Source of the DNA: Desulfobulbaceae bacterium
GTDB taxonomy: Bacteria > Desulfobacterota > Desulfobulbia > Desulfobulbales > Desulfocapsaceae
DNA: 64,000 nt
Direction of reading: 5' to 3'
Assembly: GCA_026988015.1 (NCBI GenBank)
Contig: JALSMA010000081.1
Coordinates: 1 to 64,000, forward strand
A program made the translations under genes and the position numbers. A model generated the notes under the pieces. The model did no database searches, was not told the DNA's origin, and saw nothing but the letters and a program-made list of their open reading frames with translations. Shown piece after piece: positions 16,818-25,280 of this stretch. Each line of letters begins with the position of its first letter. Position 1 is the stretch's first letter.

Positions 16818-17810
16818 TTATTCTCCTTGGTCATAAACGCCTGTCAGGTGGATGGCTCTCTTGCCGTTGATCGTTCCTGGGATGGCGAAAAATTTGAGGT
16901 TTTCTTCAACAAGTATTTTAAGTGGTGAATTGGGGTCGTAATCAATATCTATGACATCACCTTTCTGTAAATTCATAATCCTCTTAACAGGCATGGTAAC
17001 TGTGCCTGACTGGGCTATTACCGTGGCTGACATCCTTTCAAGCTCTCCAAGGATCAGATCCTGCCAGCCTGATTGTCGGACAGTTTTGACTGTAAGAAGA
17101 TCACGCAACGGCTCGCGGATCGGGTCGAGTGTGGCAACCGGAAAAACAAGGTCAAAAGTACCTGTAAGATTACCGGCTTTAATTTGGAAACGTCCGGCAA
17201 GAATATCAGCATCGGCCTCTGCAATGGAAACAAGTCTTGAATTGGACTCGAGTTTGACAATTGACGACTCAAGTTCAATAATCTGAGTGAAGGCCTTGTC
17301 AATGTCAGAACAGGCTTTGGTCATGGTGGTTTTCAGGACATTGAGCTCAATGGTTGTGGGTTTGCGGTCAAGGTGAAGAGGAGCAATTTCAGTGGATGCA
17401 CCAAGCATGATTTCAACCAGAGAAAAACAGAGCTCAGAGCCGAGCACCATGAGGACACCATTTTTTAGTGGCTCAAGGCTCAGGACCCCGATGGCACCGG
17501 CGTCTTTTTGTGAAAGAATGTATTCTTGAAATTCCAGAGTATCAATAGCAGTTCTGGTTATGGTAACAGTTCTCTGGAGCTGATTAGTGAGACTTATGCC
17601 GTAGTTGGTCGCGAAATTATCAAGAACAATGTCAAGATTTGGTATTCTCTGCTGTTTTTCAGATGAGCCGGCCATCTGAAAGATGTTCAAAGGGGAAACA
17701 TTTCTCTGGTCAACAGAGGAACCTTCATCTTTTAGGTCTGTAGATACCTGGCCACTTTTTATCCCAAGCAGCAGCTCTTCGATCTGTTCTTTTGTTAAGA
17801 TAGGTTCCAC
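16818..17810 (-). CDS. fliM: Flagellar motor switch protein FliM
   Basis: FliM is the C-ring protein that binds phosphorylated CheY. The N-terminal peptide MEPILTKEQIEELL is a variant of the CheY-binding motif. The middle CheC-like domain (DIVLDNFATNYGISLTNQLQ ... GVLMVLGSELCFSLVEIMLG) and the C-terminal SpoA domain (IDYDPNSPLKILVEENLKFFAIPGTINGKRAIHL) follow. The start codon is GTG at 17810 with AGGA upstream. Length 330 residues is normal. Confidence 0.96.
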   Translation of the reverse strand: MEPILTKEQIEELLLGIKSGQVSTDLKDEGSSVDQRNVSPLNIFQMAGSSEKQQRIPNLDIVLDNFATNYGISLTNQLQRTVTITRTAIDTLEFQEYILSQKDAGAIGVLSLEPLKNGVLMVLGSELCFSLVEIMLGASTEIAPLHLDRKPTTIELNVLKTTMTKACSDIDKAFTQIIELESSIVKLESNSRLVSIAEADADILAGRFQIKAGNLTGTFDLVFPVATLDPIREPLRDLLTVKTVRQSGWQDLILGELERMSATVIAQSGTVTMPVKRIMNLQKGDVIDIDYDPNSPLKILVEENLKFFAIPGTINGKRAIHLTGVYDQGE

Positions 17811-17825
17811 TGTACTATCCTGCTG

Positions 17826-18344
17826 TTATTGTACCACAAAATCAGTGAAGTAAATGGCCTTTACCTTGCCGGTCTGGAGGAAAGAGTTGATTTTACTGAT
17901 CAGTTCTGCTTTCAATTGTTTCTTTCCTTGAAGATCCTGTAGCTCTTCATAGGTCTTGTTTCCAACAAGAAGCAGAATGGCATCCCGTATCTGAGGCATT
18001 CTTTTACTTGTCTCTTCAAGTGCCTCTTCTCTGTTGAGTTCAATGGTCAAAGAGGCCTTTACATAATGCCTGTCTTCTTCACTGATGATATTTACAATAA
18101 ATTCTTTGATTTCGACCATGGGGCCAATCACTGTACTCTGAGTGATTTCAGGTATGGGCACATCGAGACCAGGATCAACCTCCTCCTCAACTTTTGGGGT
18201 AGGTTTTAAAAAGAAAAATGCTGCCCCGCCAATGATGAGTAATAGTACCACTGCAGCGGCAATGATAATAATGAGTTTCTTTTTGCCTCCGCCATCCTCT
18301 TCAGAGGAATCAGCATCTTTTTTCTTTTTGTCATCTTTTGCCAT
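17826..18344 (-). CDS. fliL: Flagellar basal body-associated protein FliL
   Basis: FliL surrounds the stator units and supports torque. The 172 residues have a charged cytoplasmic start (KDDKKKKDADSSEEDGGGKKK), one membrane helix (LIIIIAAAVVLLLIIGGAAFFFL) and the periplasmic FliL domain ending in ELISKINSFLQTGKVKAIYFTDFVVQ. It lies between motB and fliM with 15-16 nt gaps, in the standard order. Confidence 0.95.
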   Translation of the reverse strand: MAKDDKKKKDADSSEEDGGGKKKLIIIIAAAVVLLLIIGGAAFFFLKPTPKVEEEVDPGLDVPIPEITQSTVIGPMVEIKEFIVNIISEEDRHYVKASLTIELNREEALEETSKRMPQIRDAILLLVGNKTYEELQDLQGKKQLKAELISKINSFLQTGKVKAIYFTDFVVQ

Positions 18345-18360
18345 GGTCTATCCTTTAATT

Positions 18361-19149
18361 TTAAAGTGGGAGCTCTCCCGCCTTGGCACCTTTGGGGCCA
18401 AGCCCTATAATGTTATTGGTGCGAAGAACAAAATCGACTCTTCTGTTTTTAGCTTTATTTTCGGCGCTGTTATTGGGAACAATGGGCCTGTCCGGGCCGT
18501 ATCCAATTGCCGCCATGCGATCCAAGGGGAGCAGATCACTTTTTTTGAAAAATCTCATAACAGCAACTGCGCGATCCACGGACAGATTCCAGTTACTTAT
18601 CTTCCGTTTTGAAATTGGAGTGTTATCGGTGTGTCCTTCAATACGAAGTCGCATTGGAAGAGGCCTTATAATATCAGCAAGCCCACGTAAGGTAGGGTAT
18701 GCGGTCGGAGAAACAATAGCTGTTCCCTGTTGGAACAGGATGGAATCATTGATCCTCAGGATAATGGTATCATCTTCTTTTTTTATCAGTTCAACGTCTT
18801 CAGGGATATTGTCGGACTTTAACTGGGATTGAATTCGTTTATATATTTTTGAAGCCATCTCATTCTGGATGGGAGAAAATTTTGAGATGGGAGGTGACGG
18901 TATGACAGGGATGGAAAACTTACTGGGAGCAGGAAGTGAATGGGCCCCGAAAGCATTTCTTATGGAGGCTGATGCCTCTGCAAATTTCACCTCTTCCATG
19001 TTTGCCATGGAGAGAAGAAGGACAAAAAAAGTGAGGAGCAGGGTTACTAGGTCAGAAAAGGTGACCATCCATGCGGGCGCACCACCACTGCAGTCGCATT
19101 TAGGACATTTTTGTTCTTCCTGAGGAGCCTGTTTTTCTTCGTCAGCCAT
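18361..19149 (-). CDS. motB: Flagellar stator protein MotB
   Basis: MotB anchors the stator to peptidoglycan. The 262 residues begin with a cysteine-containing cytoplasmic tail (CPKCDCSGGAP), then one membrane helix with the ion-carrying aspartate in WMVTFSDLVTLLLTFFVLLLSMA. The OmpA-like domain contains the motif LRIEGHTDNTPI. The tail CPKCDC before the helix recurs in MotB of this phylum. The gene follows motA by 12 nt. Confidence 0.95.
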   Translation of the reverse strand: MADEEKQAPQEEQKCPKCDCSGGAPAWMVTFSDLVTLLLTFFVLLLSMANMEEVKFAEASASIRNAFGAHSLPAPSKFSIPVIPSPPISKFSPIQNEMASKIYKRIQSQLKSDNIPEDVELIKKEDDTIILRINDSILFQQGTAIVSPTAYPTLRGLADIIRPLPMRLRIEGHTDNTPISKRKISNWNLSVDRAVAVMRFFKKSDLLPLDRMAAIGYGPDRPIVPNNSAENKAKNRRVDFVLRTNNIIGLGPKGAKAGELPL

Positions 19150-19161
19150 TGTAGGAATCTG

Positions 19162-19926
19162 TTATTTAAACGTGGACTCTCTTAATTTCGGGGCAATGAA
19201 TGCATGAAGTTTTTGTTCCATGATTCGAGGGTTTTCACCAGAGAGAATGGACTGCATTCCTTCAATAACAAGGTTCTTGATCAGGGTCTCTGAGGCGGAA
19301 CGGTTCTTGAGCTTCCCTGCCATTGGACTGAAAAAGACGTTGGCAAGGACTGCACCATAGAATGTGGTCAGCAGGGCCACAGCCATGGCAGGACCAATGG
19401 AGTCAGGATCACTCATATTCATAAGCATCTGTACAAGTCCAATCAGTGTTCCGACCATGCCCATGGCAGGGGCATATGCTGCCAGGGAAACAAAGATGTC
19501 CTGTCCTTTGTCATGGCGGTCAGCTATGTATTCTACCTCAGTACTGAGCATGGCCCGGAGGGTTTCAGGTTCCTGGCCATCTACTGCCATCTGCATGGCT
19601 TTTACCAGAAACTCATCTTCAACACTGTCCATCATTCCCTGCAGGGAAAGAATTCCTTCTTTACGGGCCTTGTTGGCAAATTCCATGAGCTGAGTAATTA
19701 GCTCATGGGGTGACTCGTCTTTATTAAGTATGGTTTTTTTGGCAACCGCAACGGCACCCATTATGTCACTGAGTGGGTAATGAACCATGGCAACTCCAAT
19801 GGTTCCACCGCCAACGATTAGGCCAGATGGTATGTTTATAAAAATACTTAATGGGCCACCCTGTATAATGGCCATGAGCATGAGACCAAATGCTATGCAT
19901 ACACCGAGTATTGTTCCAATATCCAA
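19162..19926 (-). CDS. motA: Flagellar stator protein MotA
   Basis: MotA surrounds MotB and drives rotation. Four membrane helices are visible, with the conserved proline-containing helices APAMGMVGTLIGLVQM and FYGAVLANVFFSP. The track begins at a TTG (19998) with a 24-residue N-terminal extension. A second TTG at 19926 encodes the standard MotA start LDIGTILGV and has GGGGGA 8 nt upstream. The candidate sigma54 promoter at 19999-20014 would start RNA after the track start codon, so the 254-residue version is chosen. Confidence 0.93.
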   Translation of the reverse strand: MDIGTILGVCIAFGLMLMAIIQGGPLSIFINIPSGLIVGGGTIGVAMVHYPLSDIMGAVAVAKKTILNKDESPHELITQLMEFANKARKEGILSLQGMMDSVEDEFLVKAMQMAVDGQEPETLRAMLSTEVEYIADRHDKGQDIFVSLAAYAPAMGMVGTLIGLVQMLMNMSDPDSIGPAMAVALLTTFYGAVLANVFFSPMAGKLKNRSASETLIKNLVIEGMQSILSGENPRIMEQKLHAFIAPKLRESTFK

Positions 19927-19998
19927 AGAAAAATCCCCCGCTATAAAAAATGATAGTAAAGTTTTTTTAATCTTATATTCTAGCGTTTTAAAAAACAA

Positions 19999-20014
19999 TG
20001 CAAAAAATATTCCT
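19999..20014 (-). promoter_or_regulatory. Candidate sigma54 promoter of the motA operon
   Basis: On the minus strand AGGAATATTTTTTGCA has GG and GC 10 nt apart and a TTTTTTGCA -12 block like that of the flhB promoter. The -24 half is weaker than consensus (AGGAAT instead of TGGCAC). Predicted transcription starts near 19988, downstream of the flgE terminator. Confidence 0.5.
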
Positions 20015-20141
20015 GATTCTTTCTGCGGAGCATTGTTGTTGCTAATTACTGTGATGGTGTGGGTTTTTGTGGATGATCGAGGGGGAAGGAAACTCTAGGG
20101 CTATACAGTGAGGTCAGAATATTGACACTTCGGTGGGTGGC

Positions 20142-20183
20142 TGAAAAACGTTTACAAGCCACCTGGGACAGGTGGCTTGTAAA
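20142..20183 (-). terminator. Rho-independent terminator after flgE
   Basis: A perfect 14-bp inverted repeat, TTTACAAGCCACCT / AGGTGGCTTGTAAA (20151-20164 and 20170-20183), with a 5-nt loop. On the minus strand it is followed by CGTTTTTC. It lies 17 nt beyond the flgE stop and before the motA promoter, so it ends the fliJ-to-flgE transcript. Confidence 0.85.
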
Positions 20184-20199
20184 GAAGTAATACCGGGGG

Positions 20200-21516
20200 T
20201 TAACGTTTGAGGTTGATAAGCATACCTAGCATTTCATCAACAGAGGTGATTATTTTTGAGTTTGCCTCAAAACCTCTCTGAATGGTGATCATTTTCACAA
20301 ATTCTTGACCCATGTCAACATTCGACTGTTCAAGGGAGTTTGTGAAAATACTTCCGAGCTCAGGTCCGGGAAGTCCACTCCGGGCAGCACCGGAGGCGTC
20401 GGTGCCAATAAACATGTTAGAGCCAACCAGTTCCAGGCCACCAGGGTTGTTGAATTTCGCAAGGACAAGATTTGAAACCTTAACCTGCTCGCCATTGGAA
20501 TAGGAAGCAATAACGACACCCTCGCCATCAATCCCGACATTTGTCAGGTTACCGGCGGCATAGCCATTTTGGTCCTGGGAAATAACAGTGGATTCACTGT
20601 TGAACTGTGTGGTGTCAAACGTCAAACTGATGGCAGTGTCAGCAGAACCATTACCCCAGGCGACATCAGCTGCTGCAATAAAGCCCAGGCCGTTAGGTGC
20701 CGGAAGTGCTACAGGGTTGGGAATGGGGTCGGGTAGCGGAGGATCTAATACACCATTAGTTCCAAATGTTACCTGGCCACGGGGTGCAGCACCGGCGGCA
20801 TCACCTAGGGGATTACCATCCACATCTTCTGCACTGTAGTACCAGTTCCAGGTATTTGCCGCCCCATCGTCCTTTCTGAAGTACAGGGTGACCAAGTGCG
20901 GCTCACCTAAGGTGTCGTAGGTGGTGGTCGAGGCAGAATAGTTGAATGTTGTCGGGTCAGCAGGATCAAAGGCAATTGCAGCCGGGATGATATCTGCACT
21001 GGAATCAAGGTTGGTGTTCATTGTGATGAGATCTGTAACCTTTGCTGGTACCAGCCCAACATTCTGGACCTGGATATCAGTGGGGTCACCGGCGATGAGT
21101 TTGCCGTTCTCATCAAAAGGCTTACCTTGAACATGAAAACCTTCAGGGTTTACAAGATAGCCGTCAGCATCAAACCGGAAAGCGCCTGCTCTTGAGTAGT
21201 AAGTGACATCAGAACCGACCTCCTTGAGCATGAAAAACCCCTCACCTTCAATGGCAACATCAGTATCCGATGCGGTGGCCTCGAATGTTCCCTGGCTGAA
21301 AACATTGTCGATCTTGGAGATATTGACACCACGACCTACCTGAGAAGAGCCACCGGAACCCGAGATTGTTGATGAAAGCATGTCAGAAAAAAGTGACCTT
21401 GCTCCTTTGAAACCTAACGTATTGGTGTTGGCAAGATTGTTACCAACAACACTCATTGCCTGTGAATTGGTGTTGAGTCCGCTGACGCCACTGTAAAGTG
21501 CACTGGTGATACCCAT
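20200..21516 (-). CDS. flgE: Flagellar hook protein FlgE
   Basis: FlgE polymerises into the hook. The 438 residues begin MGITSALYSGVSGLNTNSQAMSVVGNNLANTNTLGFKGAR, the hook signature. The protein contains the central D1/D2 region and ends with SLEQSNVDMGQEFVKMITIQRGFEANSKIITSVDEMLGMLINLKR. It carries a Pro/Ala/Gly-rich insertion (about residues 245-275, LDPPLPDPIPNPVALPAPNG) in the variable surface domain. flgD ends 44 nt upstream and a terminator follows. Confidence 0.97.
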   Translation of the reverse strand: MGITSALYSGVSGLNTNSQAMSVVGNNLANTNTLGFKGARSLFSDMLSSTISGSGGSSQVGRGVNISKIDNVFSQGTFEATASDTDVAIEGEGFFMLKEVGSDVTYYSRAGAFRFDADGYLVNPEGFHVQGKPFDENGKLIAGDPTDIQVQNVGLVPAKVTDLITMNTNLDSSADIIPAAIAFDPADPTTFNYSASTTTYDTLGEPHLVTLYFRKDDGAANTWNWYYSAEDVDGNPLGDAAGAAPRGQVTFGTNGVLDPPLPDPIPNPVALPAPNGLGFIAAADVAWGNGSADTAISLTFDTTQFNSESTVISQDQNGYAAGNLTNVGIDGEGVVIASYSNGEQVKVSNLVLAKFNNPGGLELVGSNMFIGTDASGAARSGLPGPELGSIFTNSLEQSNVDMGQEFVKMITIQRGFEANSKIITSVDEMLGMLINLKR

Positions 21517-21560
21517 GAAAGAATCCTCCCCATATATGGTATGGATTTAGAAGTCAGTAT

Positions 21561-22436
21561 TTATCCAGCTAAGTAATACTGGAGTGTATCCTGTTGGATC
21601 TGTTCTTCATCCGTGGGAGCAGATTCTTCTGTCGGTTGTGATGTTGACGTCCCTGTAACATCTGAAACTACTTCATCGAGCACTTCATCCAGTACTTCAT
21701 CAACGATGGTATTTTCTTCTTCATCTGATGAAGTGCTAAGGGTTGGTATTGTGCTGGGCTGGTAGACTGAAACAATATCGCTTGTGATAATTTGTGCGCC
21801 TGCCATTGTCTGTAGGGTTGCATTTCCTGTTGAATCAGAAAAGTCTATACCTGTGACTTCTGACTGGACAAGAGGAGATATGGCTACACTGGAATCTTCT
21901 CCGGAGGCGGTGGCCTGGAGGACGATTTTATAGTCTCCCTCAGGAACAACATTACCATCCTTATCAAGACCATCCCACTCCAGAAAATGGTTCCCCTTTT
22001 GGAGATCTGTTGGCTTGATTGTTGCGACAGTGGAGCCGTGCTGATCAACAATTGACATATTGACGGAAGCTGCTGTTCCATCGAGCTGATAACCAATATT
22101 TACGGTTTGACCATCAAAGTTGAAACTGGCATCGGCATAGACTACTTCTTTCCCAATGAGTTCAAGGGTAGCTAGGCGATCAGACTGCTTTTGTCCTTCA
22201 GTGAGAGCTGCCATGGAATCATTGAGGTTGTAGAGTTGCTCAAGAGAACTGAATTCTGCCAGTTGAGCGGTAAATTCTGTGGCATCTTCAGGGTTCATAG
22301 GATCCTGGTTCTGAAGTTGGGCAACCAGTAAGGTCAAAAAATCATCTTTCCCCATCATATCACCACTCTCTGAGGAGGTGTAAGTCGGTGTTGGGGTCGT
22401 GCTTGGAGTCTGGAAAATTTCAGATATATCAGTCAT
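21561..22436 (-). CDS. flgD: Hook-assembly scaffold FlgD
   Basis: FlgD caps the growing hook. The 291-residue protein (ATG at 22436, AAGGGA upstream; the track start at 22469 lacks a ribosome site) has the N-terminal signature KDDFLTLLVAQLQNQDPMNPEDATEFTAQLAEFSSLEQL. Tudor/FnIII-like domains follow, with FLEWDGLDKDGNVVPEGDYKI. The last 70 residues are unusual: acidic, Thr/Ser-rich and with a short repeat, DEVLDEVLDEV. That is longer than enteric FlgD (about 230) and may be an exported-tail elaboration. Confidence 0.94.
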   Translation of the reverse strand: MTDISEIFQTPSTTPTPTYTSSESGDMMGKDDFLTLLVAQLQNQDPMNPEDATEFTAQLAEFSSLEQLYNLNDSMAALTEGQKQSDRLATLELIGKEVVYADASFNFDGQTVNIGYQLDGTAASVNMSIVDQHGSTVATIKPTDLQKGNHFLEWDGLDKDGNVVPEGDYKIVLQATASGEDSSVAISPLVQSEVTGIDFSDSTGNATLQTMAGAQIITSDIVSVYQPSTIPTLSTSSDEEENTIVDEVLDEVLDEVVSDVTGTSTSQPTEESAPTDEEQIQQDTLQYYLAG

Positions 22437-22486
22437 GGTATATAATCCCTTGGCTGGTGGTCTTAACACCTGGGTTCTATTGTTAT

Positions 22487-23929
22487 CTATATAGTAACAT
22501 TTACGCCTGTCTCAGCTGTTGCGATGTCGTAATCATTCTCTTGCGAATCAAGAAGTGCATCAAATGCGTCTGAATCACTCGATGATGAACTGGTGGATGC
22601 AAATTCCTGCTGCTGAGAGTTAAACTGTTCCTGGAAAAGTTCCTGATGGTTGCCGCTGTTGTCATCCATAACAACCTGGAAGGTGTCAATAGTGAAGCCT
22701 TGATTTTCCAGAACGGCTCGAAGTCGCGGCATATTCTTTTCAAGTGTATCAAAAACCTGCTGGCTCTGTGCCACTATGCTGGCTTTGATACTGTCGTCCT
22801 TTACCAGGATATCAATTTTAATGGCACCAAGCTCTGCTGGATGCAACTGCATGGTAAGCTTACTGGTCTGTAAACGCGGATTGACATTAAATCTTTGGAT
22901 AAGGTTGTTCACCATGTCACTTTCTGAAACAGGCAGGTGGGCACCAGGAGCAAGTTTACCTTCAACATTCATAGCTTGAGTTGAAGTTGCTGATGCACTA
23001 TTGAGCTGCTGAGTAAAACCAGGCTCGATAAGTTTTGCGTCTGTAGTAAGGTTTCCCTGAACCTGTGCAGTTATTGTTTCTGATTTTGGCTGCTGCTCAG
23101 TTCCTTTCTGATCTCCACTGTTTTTGGCTGGGCTATCACCAGTCTGTGTTTTTGAATCACCAAATTTAGCATTTAGAAACTGTTCTGTGAAATCCTGATG
23201 TGAACCCTCCAGTTTGGTGTTTTTGGAGCTTGCAATACTAGTGTCATCTGTGGGGATCAAGGAAATACCTATTTGTTTAGTTTGGATGTCAATGCTATCA
23301 GATTTTGCCAGCAGAGGGTTTGATAAATTGTTGAGATCATCGAGGACGGCCGTCTCAGTGTTTGTTCGTGCAGCTCCTCCGGTAATAACAACCGAGCCAC
23401 TATTTTGTCCCTGATCGAGTATCTGTTGTATCTGTTGCAGAAGCAAACTTTCTGCTTTTGCGCTACTTGTCTGGTTGGATTCTGTACCGGGGGGGATTAC
23501 TGGAGCAGGTGGCTTTTGAGCAACTAACGTTTTTTCGGACTCACCAAAGGCTGAGGGTAATACTATTTTCTCGTGAGGCGACAAGTTTGAAGAGGGTATC
23601 TTGGCAGCAACAATTTCGGTTGCAGGCAGTTGGGGTTGAATTCCGGCAATAACTTCAGCTGCAATTTCCTCATTTACACTTGCAGAAGCGTCAGTCTTCT
23701 TACCATCATTATCTCCTGAGGCTCTCGTATCAATAGAAGAATTTGCTGATTCAGTATCGGTATTTTTGTCGCTAGTACTGTCCTGCTGTTTACTGTTCTT
23801 AGTTTTTTGGACAGCTTCTTCCATTATAGGAGAAAAATCATCACTACTCTCATTCTCAACGACAGATTTGCCTGGTTGTGAGGCTGGTTTTTGTGGTGGT
23901 GGGGTCGTGTTAAGAAGTAGTGTTTCCAT
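22487..23929 (-). CDS. fliK: Hook-length control protein FliK
   Basis: FliK measures hook length and triggers the FlhB switch. The 480 residues are mostly low-complexity (Ser, Thr, Gln, Lys, Asp), as expected for the ruler part. The C-terminal domain about 350-445 contains the FliK pattern LTMQLHPAELGAIKIDILVKDDSIKASIVAQSQQVFDTLEKNMPRLRAVLENQGFTIDTFQV. The start overlaps the motE end region with GGAG about 8 nt upstream. It lies between motE and flgD. Confidence 0.93.
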   Translation of the reverse strand: METLLLNTTPPPQKPASQPGKSVVENESSDDFSPIMEEAVQKTKNSKQQDSTSDKNTDTESANSSIDTRASGDNDGKKTDASASVNEEIAAEVIAGIQPQLPATEIVAAKIPSSNLSPHEKIVLPSAFGESEKTLVAQKPPAPVIPPGTESNQTSSAKAESLLLQQIQQILDQGQNSGSVVITGGAARTNTETAVLDDLNNLSNPLLAKSDSIDIQTKQIGISLIPTDDTSIASSKNTKLEGSHQDFTEQFLNAKFGDSKTQTGDSPAKNSGDQKGTEQQPKSETITAQVQGNLTTDAKLIEPGFTQQLNSASATSTQAMNVEGKLAPGAHLPVSESDMVNNLIQRFNVNPRLQTSKLTMQLHPAELGAIKIDILVKDDSIKASIVAQSQQVFDTLEKNMPRLRAVLENQGFTIDTFQVVMDDNSGNHQELFQEQFNSQQQEFASTSSSSSDSDAFDALLDSQENDYDIATAETGVNVTI

Positions 23930-23931
23930 AC

Positions 23932-24504
23932 CTATTGCTCCACATTAATGGTCGTAAATACCGTGCTGAGTTGTGATGCTTTTACTTTGTCCATTCTATC
24001 CAATATCTTGGCAGCTGATTTAACTTTCATGTTTGCTAAAAGATCGGCTGCTAATTGTTCATCTAGGGCTGCGAGTGCCAATGCGGCTCTGTCTGGACTC
24101 ATTTTGGCATAAATAAGACTGAGCTCTTTGGTTTTCTGCAATTCCTCAGCATCTTTCTCGGCCAGTAGCTGCTCTATTTTTTCTTGTAATTTCTTGAGTT
24201 CAGCTAGTTTATTGTCAAGTAACTCAATTTTCTTATCGGCTTCAATCTGCAGGGTCTTTAGCTCCTTTTCCTTTAATATTAGAACTTTTTTCTCTTCTTC
24301 AAGGTTATCCCGCTCATTCTGGAGAATCGAAAAGAGTCTTCGTTCTTCAACAGATGTGTAGCCTTTTTCCGTTTTATCCTGTGCCGGCATTGTTTTAGGC
24401 GATTGCTCAGAAGCCTTACCGTCTTCAGCAAAACTGGAGATTGGGATGATACATGAAAGCAGAGTTACAATTGAGAGATATAAAGTTATTTTTTTTAAAT
24501 GCAT
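23932..24504 (-). CDS. MotE-like periplasmic coiled-coil protein
   Basis: A 190-residue protein with an N-terminal signal peptide (MHLKKITLYLSIVTLLSCIIPISSFA), a long charged coiled coil (about 55-125, LEEEKKVLILKEKELKTLQIEADKK) and a C-terminal MgtE-N-like helical motif, LSLIYAKMSPDRAALALAALDEQLAADLLANMKVKSAAKILDRMDK. This build matches the MotE family, described in rhizobia as a chaperone for a periplasmic motility protein. It sits between fliJ and fliK, a common place in delta- and alphaproteobacteria. Its partner here is not known; MotB or FliL are possible. Confidence 0.8.
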   Translation of the reverse strand: MHLKKITLYLSIVTLLSCIIPISSFAEDGKASEQSPKTMPAQDKTEKGYTSVEERRLFSILQNERDNLEEEKKVLILKEKELKTLQIEADKKIELLDNKLAELKKLQEKIEQLLAEKDAEELQKTKELSLIYAKMSPDRAALALAALDEQLAADLLANMKVKSAAKILDRMDKVKASQLSTVFTTINVEQ

Positions 24505-24560
24505 ACGAATTTCCTGTCAGGTGTTGAGGGAATATCAGTCTGGCAAATGTATCGGTTGGG

Positions 24561-25007
24561 TCAACGGGTTTTACGGTCGTGATGGAGAATTGCAATCTCA
24601 TCAAGGATGGCGGCCTCTTTTTTGTCAAGGTATTGTAGCCATGACTTGTTTTGCTGTTCTTTCAGGGTCTTAAGAACTTTGTGGTCTTTTGCCTTTTCGA
24701 GCAAACGCTGCCGCTTCTTAACTGCGATATCCTTTTTTTCCTGAAAAACGTTTTCAAGTTGTTGGATTTCAACTCTTCCAAATTCTATCTTGTTTTCATA
24801 GCGGCCAATCTCCATAGCAAGAATACCAACTCTTTGTTTATCAGCTAACGCACGGGTGAGAGCTTCTATCTCACGTTTTTTATGGTTGAGTCTTTCTAGA
24901 GCTTGTGTTACCGCAAGTTCAGCCAAGGCATATTTTTCCTGGGCAATATTCTCCTGTCGTTTGCGAAATGATAATACAGAATCCATTGAAAATGGTTTAG
25001 GTGACAT
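24561..25007 (-). CDS. fliJ: Flagellar export protein FliJ
   Basis: FliJ is the coiled-coil stalk of the export ATPase. The 148 residues are almost wholly helical and charged with the FliJ-like start FSMDSVLSFRKRQENIAQEKYALAELAVTQALERL. Sequence is weakly conserved, so the call relies on this pattern, length and position near fliI. A 273-nt gap separates it from fliI, unusual since fliI-fliJ are often adjacent. It is the first gene of the fliJ-motE-fliK-flgD-flgE run. No convincing promoter was found in the gap. Confidence 0.88.
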   Translation of the reverse strand: MSPKPFSMDSVLSFRKRQENIAQEKYALAELAVTQALERLNHKKREIEALTRALADKQRVGILAMEIGRYENKIEFGRVEIQQLENVFQEKKDIAVKKRQRLLEKAKDHKVLKTLKEQQNKSWLQYLDKKEAAILDEIAILHHDRKTR

Positions 25008-25280
25008 AGACTTATATATTTTGTGTCGCTGATTCAGGTGTTAATATGAGTTGAGCATTTTGTTATTTGAACTTGAATCTGTGGCTACGTCGTAGTTTTT
25101 ATATATCGTACTGAAATATAGGTGTATAATCTGCAAGTTTGTTCATTGTAACAAACGGTTTCAAAATTGCCAGGCTGTATTAGTCGCATTTAGCCTCACG
25201 GGGTCAGGTTGGATAAACAAATGAAGAGACGGGAAACAGCTTTGGTGACAAGCAGGGTGGGGGGAAGTAACAGAGGACGA

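Noticed and set aside
25008-25280. Promoter or small gene in the fliJ-fliI gap
   Set aside because: No sigma54 or sigma28 core, hairpin or ORF with a ribosome site was found by eye in this 273-base gap.
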